The position numbers and the translations under genes were made by a program. Source: Panicum virgatum (Eukaryota; Streptophyta; Magnoliopsida; Poales; Poaceae). From it: DNA of 64,000 nucleotides. The notes under the pieces were generated by a model. That model was given only the letters and a program-made list of their open reading frames with translations, was not told where the DNA came from and ran no database searches. Each line of letters opens with the position of its first letter. Positions within the stretch are counted from its first letter, which is position 1. This document shows, piece by piece, positions 30,684-42,146 of the stretch. The stretch spans positions 55,830,951 through 55,894,950 of the forward strand of contig NC_053138.1 of the NCBI RefSeq assembly GCF_016808335.1. The letters run 5' to 3'.

Positions 30684-32143
30684 TGTAACGAACATGGCAC
30701 CATTTATGCCATTTCGAGTGATTTTGGTGATCATATGACAACGCAATCAATGGGACTAATGGTTTTGTTAAGTGAACATTTCTAGATCCCAGGGATGAAG
30801 TAAAAAGACCATACAAAGCAAAACACGAAGAAAGAACTCAAAAAAACGCTGAATTGGACGAGTTCTACTGAAATCAGTAGCACCGGAAGAACCGATGCCC
30901 ATAGCATCGGTGCATCCGATGGTTGTCGGAAGATCCGACGCCCTGGCATTGGTGCAGGACTGAGCGCCTCTGGAGATCAAGTGAAGAAAGAAGTGAAGCA
31001 CCGGTTGAACCGACGGCTTCAAGATAGGCATCGGTGCATTCAACGTACCATGTTCCAGAGACGATGACAAGCGAGCAGGAGCGAAGTCTTCAGCACCGGT
31101 TGAACCGGTGGTGCGTCGGAGCAAGGCGTCGGAGCAATGACGTCAGCAAGGACAACGGTTACAAGATGATCAAGAGTCACTGGTTGAACCGACACCATAG
31201 CATCGGTTCAACCGATGGATGCCAACTCAGCTGCAGAAGCGTCAGAGAAGCCAACGGCTAGTTTCAGATTGTGAGTGACCGGAAGAACCGATGCAGAAGC
31301 ACCAGAAGTTCCGATGCCCATGCAGAAAAGCTGCTAATGGCTACAAACGGCTAGTTCAACTTGGAGGCCTATATATATGAGCTCCCCCGGCCATTTTGAG
31401 TTTGCTGGAGTCTCAAGATATCACACACACATCCAAGAACACCTCCAAGCCATACAAGAGTTCATTGATCATATCCTCAGGTTTTAGCACTAGCTTTGTA
31501 AAGTATGAGTGATAGATTAGCTCTTGAGTGAGTGAACAAGCAAGGTTGAGATCCTTGTGGCTGGTTCTAGAGTGAACCACACTTGTATTACGGTGCGCCG
31601 GCCCCTTGGAGCAATTGGTGGCTCGCCGGCAAGTCAACGACCCTCCGTCTTGGTGTGGAGTGGCGTCGACAATATTGTGCGGGGGACGGAGACCCCTCCT
31701 TCATGGGCAATCTCCCTTAGTGAAGATCGGGATCAAGGTGACCGTGATTGTGTTCACGGAAGAGACTTGATTGCCGGGAAGCGATATTCTTCGTGAGTGC
31801 TTCAACAACGTGGACGTAGGGGCGCCTTTGTGGCAATCCGAACCACGGGATAAATCCTCTTGTCGAGAGTTCGCTTCCTCTCATCCCTCTCTTTAAGCTT
31901 CCGCATTTCATATTGCAACTTGTGTGCCTTTACCTTCTTAGTGTAGTATCTTGCTAGGATTGGCTATAGATTACAAAATTCTTTTGGGATGAGGGTTACA
32001 CACTAAGGTGAACCGTAGTTGCACATCTAGATAGTTTGATCTAGTTTAAGTTTTGTACAAACTAGTTGGAGCCATAGGTTAAGGTTTTAATGGTGCCTAA
32101 GTCACCCCCTCCCCCTCTTAGGCTAGAGCACCGATCGCTTTCA
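30684..32143 (+). repeat. 5' LTR of the gag-only Copia element
   Basis: 1460 bp, TG...CA ends. Rich in short palindromic or near-palindromic motifs such as ACCGGTTGAACCG and CCGATGC...GCATCGG around 30885-31320. A TATA-like TATATATATGAG at about 31369 precedes a probable start site. Confidence 0.9.
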
Positions 32144-32269
32144 ATTGGTATCAGAGCCGGGACTCACTTCTCTCACAAAGAAAGCCAATTTCATTGGCAA
32201 ATTTGTGTTTACCGGCTCATTATATCGGTAGGCTTCACCGCCTAGTGAGTTAGCTCTTAGGGGGAAAGG

Positions 32270-34139
32270 ATGGATGTTTTTAGACCCGCTCCACGGTTCG
32301 ATGGCACGGCTTCCAATGTTGGAAGATTTTAATGCAAGCCCATCTCCAAGCAACGGGCCTAAATGTTTGGAGAGTTGTGAGTGATGGCATGAAAAAGAAT
32401 GGTGGTCAAAAAAAGAAGCAACATGATGTTACCGCTAAATGCAAAATCTTGTCTTCTTTTAGTGACAATGTGTTCAATTGTGTTTATTCTTGTGAAAATG
32501 CTAAAGAGCTATGGAAGACTATCATTGAGAACCATGAGGGCACGGAGGATGTTGCCAACGAAAGATATGATGTTCTCATTGATAAGCTTAATAGCTTTAA
32601 GCAACTTGATGATGAGAATGCCGAATCAATATACTCACGCTTGAACACTCTTGTGAATGAGATTAATTCCTTAGGTGTGAAGCAAATTGAAGACTTGAAA
32701 CTCATTCGCAAGATCTTTCACTCACTCCGAAGGCTGGACTATGATTTGATGACCACAATTCTATATGAGAAAGAGCTCGACACAATGACACCAAATCAAG
32801 TCCTCAACAAGGTGATCGCCCATGAGCTACGCAATGACATCAAGACAAAAGCGCCTTCTTCTTCACCAATACATAGTGCACTTGCATGCAAACAATCAAG
32901 AAGTTGAAGAAGATGGCCATCAAAGATAGCTCAAGTGATGAGGAAGAAGAGGATGCAAGAAGCTCCTCAAGTGATGATAAAGAGCCAATGCACCCCAACC
33001 TCTACAAGCAAATAAAGAAGATGAGCAAATACTTGAAGGAAATCAACTCAATGGGGTATATGGTCTTCCTCAAAGATGGGCCTCACCATCAACTTATGAA
33101 GGTTGAGAAGAAGTTCAAGAAGAACAAGCAAAAGAAGAAGAAGAAGCCCAAGCATGAATCATTTGCCATATTTGGTGAATGGGTTAGCGGTGGTGAAGAA
33201 TTAAGTGCAAGTTCAAGTGACGAATCAAATAAGAAATTCACCACCCGCATGGGATCATCATCCAACACTTGCTTTATGGCCAAAGATATGGATAGCGATG
33301 TAAGTGATGATGACTCCGACTCTCCTTCAATTGATGAACTTCTTGACCTTGTTCATAAGCACCAAAAAGTCATTAAGAAGCAATCAAAAGAAATTAAAAA
33401 CCTTAATGCTCTCAATGATCTAAATGCTTCTCTTGCTACAAATTTTGAAAATTTGATGTGCAAATTCAAATTACTTAGTAAGGAGCATAAAGAACTCAAA
33501 TTAAAATTTGAGAGCATTAATGATACTAATGACTCTTTGGAAATAAAGCAAACTATTCCTTGTGCAATTCCTAAGGTAGATGCTTCAACTTCTTGCATTG
33601 ATTTACTTGATGATTCTTGCTCTAACCCTTGCAATGAGAAATGCTATGAGAATGTTATTGTAGAATCATGTGATGATCTCATTGCCAAGGAAAATGATGA
33701 GCTCAAGTAAGAAGTGGAAAGGCTCATGAAAGACTTGTATAGATTGAAGGGCAAAGGCATAGAGAGCAATGTCTAACCTTCTCAAGATAACCGTTAAGAC
33801 ATGGTGAAGAAGCTTGAGAAGGGGTCCACCGTGACTTGCTCAAAGTATCACAAAGAAGGCCACAAGTCCAACAAGTGTCCTCAACCATGGAAAAAGCTTT
33901 CGGATGAGAAGAACAAGAAGAAACTCACAATCAAGAGTTCTCTCATCTACACCAAGTCCAACCGGAGGAACAAAAGCAATAGCACCTCCTATGTGATAAA
34001 AAAGAAGACCAATGGCAAGGTGGTTGCTCTCAAGGTTGGGAAGAATGAAAGGAGTTGGAACCACTCTATTTGGGTGCCCAAGGACATCATCACCAACATG
34101 AAGGGGCCTCAAACGGTGTGGGTTCCAAAGGAGACTTAA
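32270..34139 (+). pseudogene. Copia gag of the non-autonomous element
   Basis: ATG 32270 opens a short frame. A frameshift at about 32310 leads into 32332-32907, which has a UBN2-type Copia gag (W-K-T-I-I-E-N-H-E-G and S-R-L-N-T-L-V-N-E motifs). A second shift at about 32890 leads to 32886-33710, Ser/Glu/Lys-rich with a predicted coiled coil. Stops follow, for example at 33708, before 33801-34139, where a zinc knuckle C-S-K-Y-H-K-E-G-H-K-S-N-K-C has Tyr at the second Cys position, and a V-W-V-P-K-E end. Several stops are CAA-to-TAA changes. No protease, integrase or RT follows. Confidence 0.8.
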
Positions 34140-35551
34140 AGCCAAGAACGGCTTCGGGGGATTTTGGAGGCTTAGCTTACAAGTTGAAGTGAAGGTTCAA
34201 GTCAAAGAAGCTAAACTCACAACTTGGATATTTGTTGCCCAAATTCTCCATATTAAGGTAATGGTAGCTAGATTTCATTTCAAGCATCATGTAGCTCCAT
34301 TACTTTTGCTAGGATGTTTGCATATTGCATCTCCTATTGTTATATATGGTGGGTTGCTTGTGTCATGATTCTAACCCATGAGCAACCTACATGGTTTGAT
34401 AAGTGTGTAGAAAACTACACAAGGTTACCCTTCATGGTACATGGACCTCATGAGGTATGTATTTCATATGTGTACCATGAACACAAGCTATAGGGTAAAT
34501 TTTCCATTTGTGTCAAAATCAATGTGCATACATTTGCTTGGTGATTCAAATACTAAATTCACACATTTAGGGGGAGTTCACTCTATGGTTTGTGATTTTG
34601 AGACTAATGTGTTTGTATTTATATCTTTTGTAGTCTCACGATGGAGTTAACACTCTAAGAGAATGTTATTCACAATCAATGTGAACAAACAACTCTATAA
34701 AAGTGATTAGATAAAACAATGTGCTTTCATGGATATTGAGCCATACTTTATTGAACTTAAATGCTCATATCTAAGTTCATAGGCTATGTGCTCATACATT
34801 TGCCTAATCTTGGTGTACCAAGTGCTCTTCCTTTAAAGACTTTCAATTGATTGCAAGTCACTTTCAATTGGTACATGCAAGGTAAACAAAGAGACCCCCG
34901 GAGGTATGCAAGGTTTTTTAAACTCATTCAATTGGTATAATTGTTAATTTCTTATCTTTTTTAGAGCTACCTCCGTGCATGATATGATCTAAGCTTTTTT
35001 GTTGAATCTTTTAATTGTATACTTGATTTTCACATTATCATGTTGTGTACACACTTATGAAAAGCTTAGCTCATGTCATACTAGTTTCGTGATTTTGTGA
35101 TCCACTATAGTAAATTTTCAATTGGTATCTTCATTGATATCATACAATTGGATCATAAGTCATGAAACTAACTCGCTAGGCTACTAATTTTCTCTTGAGC
35201 TATATTGTTTTGCAAGACCTTTTAGGTGCAAGACCTTTTAGGTGATTTGATTCCAAAGGAGGAGAAATGTGGATCAAAGCAAAGCATGTTCCCAATAAAG
35301 GGGGAGAGATGTTCCCAAAAAGGAAAAGTATATTCCAAAGGGAGAAAATGTAGACTGGATCAAGTCAACATATGAGAGAAGAGTAGCAAATAGGGGGAGG
35401 AAAAAAGGGGATCATGGTTTTAGGGGGAGGCCAAACCGTCATTGGATGATGGTAAGTATCCAAGCAAGTGTAAGTGGTTCAATTTGTCAATTCTTGCAAA
35501 TTTTATGCTTGCTTTAATTGTGTTGTCATCAATCACCAAAAACGGGGAGAT
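34140..35551 (+). mobile_element. Non-coding 3' interior of the gag-only Copia element
   Basis: AT-rich with repeated CAATTGG...CAAGT motifs (34840-34930, 35115). From 35265 there are several purine-rich tracts (GGAGGAGAAATG, AAGGGGGAGAGATG, TAGGGGGAGG), and the last (AAAAACGGGGAGAT) abuts the 3' LTR. No pol domain is seen. Confidence 0.75.
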
Positions 35552-37012
35552 TGTAACGAACATGGCACCATTTATGCCATTTCGAGTGATTTTGGTGATC
35601 ATATGACAACGCAATCCATGGAACTAATGGTTTTGTTAAGTGAACATTTCTAGATCCCAGAGATAAAGTAAAAAGGCCATACAAAGCAAAACACGAAGAA
35701 AGAACTCAAAGAAACGCTGAATTGGACGAGTTCTACTGAAATCAGTAGCACCGGAAGAACCGATGCCCATAGCATCGGTGCATCCGATGGTTGTCGGAAG
35801 ATCCGACGCTCTGGCATTGGTGCAGGACTGAGCGCCTCCGGAGATCAAGTGAAGAAAGAAGTGAAGCACTGGTTGAACCGACGGCTTCAAGATAGGCATC
35901 GGTGCATTCAACGTACCATGTTCCAGAGACGATGACAAGCGAGCAGGAGTGAAGTCTTCAGCACTGGTTGAACCGGTGGTGCGTCGGAGCAAGGCGTCGG
36001 AGCAATGACGTCAGCAAGGACAACGGCTACAAAATGATCAAGAGTCACCGGTTGAACCGACACCATACCATCGGTTTAACCGATGGATGCCAACTCAGCT
36101 GCAGAAGCGTCAGAGAAGCCAACGGCTAGTTTCAGCTTGTGAGTGACCGGAAGAACCGATGCAGAAGCACCGGAAGTTCCGATGCCCATGTAGAAAAGCT
36201 GCTAACGGCTACAAACGACTAGTTCGACTTGGAGGCCTATATATATGAGCTCCCCCGGCCATTTTGAGTTTGCTGGAGTCTCAAGATATCACACACACAT
36301 CCAAAACCACCTCCAAGCCATACAAGAGTTCATTGATAATATCCTTAGGTTTTAGCACTAACTTTGTAAAGTATGAGTGCTAGATTAGCTCTTGAGTGAG
36401 TGAACAAGCAAGGTTGAGATCCTTGTGGCTGGTTCTAGAGTGAACCACACTTGTATTACGGTGCGCCGGCCCCTTGGAGCAATTGGTGGTTCGTCGGCAA
36501 GTCAACGACCCTCCGGCTTGGTGTGGAGCGGCATCGACAACATTGTGCGGGGGATGGAGACCCCTCCTTCGTGGGCAATCTCCCTTAGTGAAGATCGGGA
36601 TCAAGGTGACCGTGATTGTGTTCACGGAAGAGACTTGATTGCCGGGAAGCGATATTCTTCGTGAGTGCTTCAACAACGTGGACGTAGGGGCGCCTTTGTG
36701 GCAATCCGAACCACGGGATAAATCCTCGTGTCGAGAGTTCGCTTCCTCTCATTTCTCTCTTTAAGCTTCCGCATTTCATATTACAACTTGTGTGTCTTTA
36801 CTTTTTTTGTGTAGTATCTTGCTAGGATTGGCTATAGGTTGCAAAACTCTTTTGGGATGAGGGTTACACACTAAGGTGAACCGTAGTTGCACATCTAGAT
36901 AGCTTGGTCTAGTTTAAGTTTTGTGCAAACTAGTTAGAGCCATATGTTAAGGTTTTAATAGTGCCTAATTCACCCCCACTCCCTCTTAGACTAGAGCACC
37001 CGATCGCTTTCA
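35552..37012 (+). repeat. 3' LTR of the gag-only Copia element
   Basis: Aligned with 30684-32143. Differences seen by eye are mostly transitions. Ends CTTTCA, followed by TGGTT. Confidence 0.9.
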
Positions 37013-37611
37013 TGGTTTCATCAATTTTACTGTTACCATCGTAGTTGTTGACACAATTAGCTACGTCATCTTTGTATCTCCGCCTTTTGGTTTTCTTGGA
37101 CCAGGTTGAGATTCAGAAATAACTGTAGACTGTGATCTGGATGACAGGCACCAACTTGTATGGACGTCTATAAAAAACAATTTCTTACATTCACACGCCC
37201 AACTATCATTCCTTGTCAACATCACTAATCACGTTATCCTGGTGTCAAAGAAATAGATCATATTATCCACATCTAAAATTCTAAGAATTCGTCATCTTTA
37301 TCAGCATCAAACTCTCTGAAACTTCTAAATTATATTTCCCACATTGGAGGACTGTTTGGCCATTACTTCAAAATATTACATAGTGCATTCATAATTTTCT
37401 ATCGAAAATGCACAAAAAAAAACAAGAATGGTCATGACGCCAGTCATCTGCTATCCTCAGACTTTCAGGATCTAGGCAGTACAATCACAGTACGTATAAA
37501 CCAAGTCCTTGATTGGCTGACTTTCTCTTCCAACTAGCTTTTTCTTTGTACCAATAAGATTCCAAGGCAATAAATAAGCAATCATTCTTCAACGCTTCTA
37601 GAACACACCCA

Positions 37612-37775
37612 GGACTGAATTTTCCTGGTCCAAAACTTGTGATCTTCGCAATCTCCGAATTCCACACCAGCCAACAACCCGGTCCACTCTTGCTTTCAAC
37701 TTACTCTCATCAGTGACCAGTAGTAAGTCTTCAGTTCTTCACTGATCAGTGCCAACCGACTTGCTTGTTGCCACG
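37612..37775 (+). promoter_or_regulatory. Damaged promoter of PR10 copy 6 (TATA deleted)
   Basis: The conserved CTGAATTTTCC block is present, with the E-box altered to ACTTGTGA. At 37700/37701 the sequence jumps from CTTTCAAC to the end of the 5' UTR. About 90 bp present in copy 1 (about 2833-2921), including TATAAG and the CACACAATCACAC leader, are missing. Confidence 0.8.
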
Positions 37776-38344
37776 ATGGTTGTCGGCAAAGTCACACTGG
37801 AGTACCCGGTGGCCGTGTCGGTCGAGCTGCTGTGTAAGGTGGCATTCTCCGGCGACGTGTCCATCTTCACCAAGGCCTGCGTCGGCATGATTGACGCCGT
37901 GGAGGTCGATGGCGACGGCGGGCCTGGGACCGTCACCACCATGAAGCTCAACCCTGGTAGGTATCAAGCCGGCCGGGAACGAGGCGCACGGCGTCGTGGT
38001 GCCGGTACTCGCCTAAATCTTTCTTGTTTCTGGTTTCAGCTGTGGGCGACGCGAAGGGGTTCAAGACCCGGCTCCTGTCACGTGATGCGGTGGCACGTGT
38101 CGTGAAGTCGGAGATGGTGGTGGAGGGCAGCGAGCTGTCCGTGCAGTTCAACTCGCAGGTGTCCGAGGTGAAGGTGGTGCCGGCCGGCGAGGGTGCTAGC
38201 GTGGTGCACATGACGGTGGAGTACGAGCGGGTGGACGGAGCGCTGCTGCCGCAAGAGGAGGAGGCCAGGATTGGGCAGGGCTACCTCGGCCCCATCAAGA
38301 AGGTGGAGGAGTACCTCGTCGCGCACCCCACCGAGTTCGCCTAA
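37776..38344 (+). CDS. PR10: PR10 / Bet v 1-family protein, copy 6 (TATA-less)
   Basis: Exons 37776-37956 and 38040-38344 with an 83-nt phase-1 intron encode 161 residues. It is a recent duplicate of copy 1. It carries substitutions absent from all other copies: Cys for the conserved Trp at 20, Gly for Val at 67, Gln for Pro at 132 and Pro at 145 in the C-terminal helix. The acceptor is TTTCAG rather than TTGCAG. With the core promoter deleted as well, this pattern suggests relaxed constraint, although the frame and both splice sites are still intact. It may be an expression-dead gene on the way to a pseudogene. Confidence 0.85.
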
Positions 38345-39137
38345 AGCTACCATAAGCATCGTCGGGGCGATGGAGCCAGAGAAATCCGTGTTAAATAATG
38401 ATGGTGATTGCATATGGGTGTGTTCTTGATTTGAAAATCGGAATAACAAGAGGGAGTGATCCTCTGCCTGGTCGGTTGATTGTGCTTGTGGTCGTGGGGA
38501 AATAACAATTTCAGCTTTTGTGAGAACAGTTTATGTTCTATGTTCTTTTCTGGTGTGTCACCTGCAAGTCAATACCACTGTCTATGTCTTCCTCCCGTCG
38601 CAATAATTGACTAGTACATAAATGATCTTTGATCATTCACATTTATCCCAATTGTTGTTGGGGCCAGGAATAATGAAGACTTTAATTCTGATCCATCGGC
38701 TGGGCGTTGTTGTCCAAAATAGAATTACATATGCTATGTATGTGGAGTGACAAGGATGCTATGCGTGAGTCAAGAGCTCTCGAATTAAGTCTCGCAGACT
38801 GAAAGGTTGGTTGTGGTTGCAATTATTTTTTAACTTGCGTAGTGTCCCGACACCACATCAATAGACACGGCACCGATACTCCTAGAAGTTGGCCCTTTTT
38901 TGTTTGAGTTCTATAAAGGACTTTAACTGCTAATTAAGGGTATCAAATGAAGCCAGTTTATAAAACCAACTTTAGAATCTCTGTGTTAGGAACCCTGACG
39001 AATCTAATGAGATTTTTGACCACGTGATTAGAGGATGGTTACTGTAGTATTATTGTAGCCAATCATCGATTAATTACCATCCAGATTGTCGCTAAAAATT
39101 ACACTCATCCGTAAAGAGATTTTGCAAATAAACTTCA
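38345..39137. other. 3' flank and spacer after PR10 copy 6
   Basis: 38345-38620 is the duplicated PR10 3' flank. 38690-38890 matches 12590-12720 and 6600-6660. 38900-39137 is unclassified. No gene. Confidence 0.55.
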
Positions 39138-39632
39138 CTAGCATAGTGCCCGTGCGTTGCTATGGAAAATATAAACTTTATCCAAACATACATGAGACCA
39201 CTAATTTTGTACTTTTTCACTCCGTGTAGAAGCCATGCTATGATCGTTGACGTATTGGTAATTGTCCGGGTTCCGATTGGAATTCAGATTGATTTGTTCG
39301 GGTTCTGATTAGGTGTCTGATTGATTTATTCAGATTCCCACTAAGATTCTGATTGACAGACCGTGAAATCATTGCTTGCTTTAGAAATATAGGAAATTAT
39401 GCCCGTGCGTTGCTACCGACAAAATTGGTATAACTATCGGATACGTATTGGTGCCCGTATGCCAATTTGTAAAGATCTACGTGATCGAGTCATGTACGGA
39501 GGGGTTGTTCCGACTAGCATTCGGGATGGACTAAGACCCACCTGTCAATAACACAGGCAGACCAAACCAACATACCAAACACAAAAATTGGGTGGAAATC
39601 TTACTCGCTCTAGTAATAGGTATAGATATAGA
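39138..39632 (-). mobile_element. Probable Helitron 3 (minus strand)
   Basis: On the minus strand it ends with GCAACGCACGGGCACTATG then CTAG before T, a common grass Helitron 3' end, and starts TCTATATCTATACC. A second copy of the CCCGTGCGTTGCTA motif lies at about 39400, suggesting nesting. The base before the 5' TC is T rather than A and no empty site was found, so the 5' limit is tentative. Confidence 0.55.
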
Positions 39633-41196
39633 ATTCAAAACATACATAGAAAAACACAAGTGTCATTCAAAGCATACATATTTTTCTTCTTTGGACTTTG
39701 GATGGTGGATTTAGTAGCTGCGACCGGTACTAAAGTATCCCGCGTTTAGTACCGGCCAACTTGTTCTGGTTGCTTCAACGGTACAAACCAAGTCTAGTGA
39801 CCGATACAAATAGCACATTTTCTAGCTGTGATTCATTCATCTTGGCCCAGGTCGCCCTGGATATCAAATATATTTCTTGCAGCACGTCACTGAACATATA
39901 TTAATTAGTCCTTGGCCGACACCAAGACGAGCTAAAAACTCACAAAATTTTCCTCCGAAAGAAAATATAATTAAGTTTGATTTCTTCTCAAGCTTTTCCG
40001 CACACAAAAGTTTCCGTTGACTCCATTCTTCACTAACAAATTGGGATTAGAAGGCCGGAGTTTCACTATTGGTCACTGAATTCTAGAGAAAGTAGGAAGC
40101 ATGTGGAAAAAGAGAATATAAAAATTGTATAGGGTAACTATATTTTTAGATATATATTTTTATGCATGTGATCGTGAAACTACATTATCACTCTTTTAAT
40201 TGGAAACATATCAGATGCAAAACAACCTCTTCGTGAAAACTGTGCAAATTTCAATTGGGACCATCGAATCAACATCAAAGGGTTGCGCAGGGGAGTGGGA
40301 GGGGAATGAATTTGCAAAAGTGTAATTAGAGGCGCGCAGTTAATTGTAAAATTATCCAATATCCCCCACGTCCCTTGGATGTTGATCTGGTGGCCCGGAT
40401 TGAAGTTTGTTGCACAAAAGAGTTGGTTTGCACCTGATATGTTCCCGAGGATCTCAACCTATACAATGACAAATACAAGTGAAAACCAAAAAAACCGACA
40501 CATTGGTTCAGGCAGTAGTGTCATCTTGATGTTACTCTCCTCTTGAGGCATGGTCTTGAAGTCCTTGATGGTGACACATTGGTCAGCTTGGAGCAATGGC
40601 AATGCCTAATCTGTTTGCATTGTAGTGACTGACTCAGTGCGGTTTCTAGATCACAGGGTGACTGGACGACATAGGACCATCGACGATCCTTACATCAAGA
40701 ATTTTTAAGTAGACTGATGATGTGACATTTCAGTTACTACATGAGGATCAAAGCAAGGTTGAAAGAAGTACATAGAAGAAATTTGAAGGTTAGTCTTTTA
40801 CACTTCCTTTCTTTCATTTTTTCCTTTTCTTGTATTTTGTATTTCTCAGTTGGAGGTTTAGAGTATAAATACTCGTGCAAACTTCTGACTTTGTGGTTAG
40901 ATGTGTTTCTTTATGGTCATAGGTATTCAAATGTGAATGTTCTGGATCGGTTTTTTTCCTTAATCTAAAAAAACTACTATTCCAAGTCAACCCTTCTAGA
41001 TCATATTATCCATATCTAAAATTTTTTGTATTCGTCATCTTTGTCAGCGTCATACTTTCAGAATCTTCTAAATTGTATTCCCCGTATTGGAGGACTGCTT
41101 GTCCATTACTACCTCTATCTAAGGTCATTCACCATAATACTACACAGTTATATCGAAAAATACAAAAAATACATGAATATTAATATTCCTTTTCTG
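39633..41196. other. Spacer upstream of the PR10 copy 7 unit
   Basis: 39735-39830 contains GGTACTAAAG and TTTAGTACCGG, the inverted ends of a common grass MITE. 40445-41190 equals 4680-5440 upstream of copy 2 and includes the conserved block at about 40999. No gene is seen. Confidence 0.5.
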
Positions 41197-41199
41197 TTA

Positions 41200-41678
41200 G
41201 ACCTCGTTTAACGGGCTAGCTTAGAGTTGGCTAGAGCTGGCTTTGACTAATATGGCGGAGAGAGAAATCACAAGATTTCTTTTGCTAATGGCAGTTCCGT
41301 CGCCTGGCTCCAGGCACGGTACGGTGTGAAAAACGAGAAATACAAAAACTCTCTTTTATTTATTTTATTAGTTCTCAATTCCATGAAGGCCGACGAAGTC
41401 GTTGGCGCTATTGGACAAGTTCTCAGAGCATGGCTACTAACACAGCCGGCCCAGCCGGCTGAGTGCGCGGCCACGCGCCCGCTCTGCGCCTCCTGCAGGC
41501 TGTGTGCCGGCTGCTGCCTCTATCGGGCCCACGAGCAGACTTGGATGGCGCATTTCAGCCGGCGGCAAGCAAACCGCCCGCTTTCTTCTCTCTCTTCTCT
41601 TCTCTCTCTTCTCTCTCTTCTCTTCTCTCTCCTCCATGTAAGATTCAGCCTATTTATAGTCTGCTATAATACTTGCTC
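41200..41678. mobile_element. 479-bp insertion with TTA target duplication
   Basis: TTA at 41197-41199 and 41679-41681 flanks it. The undisturbed site is at about 26363 (CCTGTCATCTACG). A 3-bp TTA duplication suggests PIF/Harbinger, but the termini (GACCTCGTTT and, inward from the right, GAGCAAGTAT) match only weakly. It contains a CTCTTCTCT microsatellite (41580-41635). No transposase. Confidence 0.55.
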
Positions 41679-41859
41679 TTATCTACGTATAATAAATGCA
41701 TAGGTACATTGACATTGGCAACCACATATGGGAGTCTTCTGTTTTTCCATTCTTCTACCATCCAAATATGTGAGATAGAGGGTGAACAACTGAGCACTTT
41801 AAAATTGTTTTACAAAAGGTTAATATAAGTAATTAGATGTACTGATGGATTTTTTAGAT

Positions 41860-41890
41860 GTTTTTTATTCAAATGACACCCCATGTAATT
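41860..41890. other. Empty site for Helitron 2
   Basis: TTCAAA joins TGACACC at 41873/41874 in the spacer paralogous to 26530-27100, where the same bases are separated by 506 bp. Confidence 0.85.
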
Positions 41891-42146
41891 TGAGTTCTCT
41901 ACTATCCTTAGCCTTTCAGGATCAAGGCAGTACAATCACAATCTCCGCATATGGGAGCGCTTGTTTAGATGAGCTAAAGTTGAGTGTTAAATTTAAGCAT
42001 ATATTAATACCTATACACATGCATGCCAAAGTTTTTTAGTCTTAGCTAAAGTTTAACCTAACTCATTAGCACTCCCGTTTGGATGAGCTAGTGCTAAAGT
42101 TTAGCACTTTCAGTATTAGTACTTGGACTCAAATGGAACTGCAAGT

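Larger units (their letters stand above)
30684..37012 (+). mobile_element. Non-autonomous Copia element, Sirevirus-like, gag only
   Basis: A perfect 5-bp duplication TGGTT (30679-30683 and 37013-37017) flanks the element, and the broken spacer is intact at about 2144-2152. LTRs are 30684-32143 and 35552-37012 (about 1.46 kb, about 97% alike over the first 400 bp by eye), beginning TGTAACG. A tRNA-iMet primer-binding site is at 32147-32159. The interior encodes only gag. Several purine tracts (35300-35430) precede the final AAAAACGGGGAGA. Repeated purine tracts and ACCGATG/CATCGGT inverted motifs in the LTR are Sirevirus traits. It needs a helper for pol. Confidence 0.9.
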
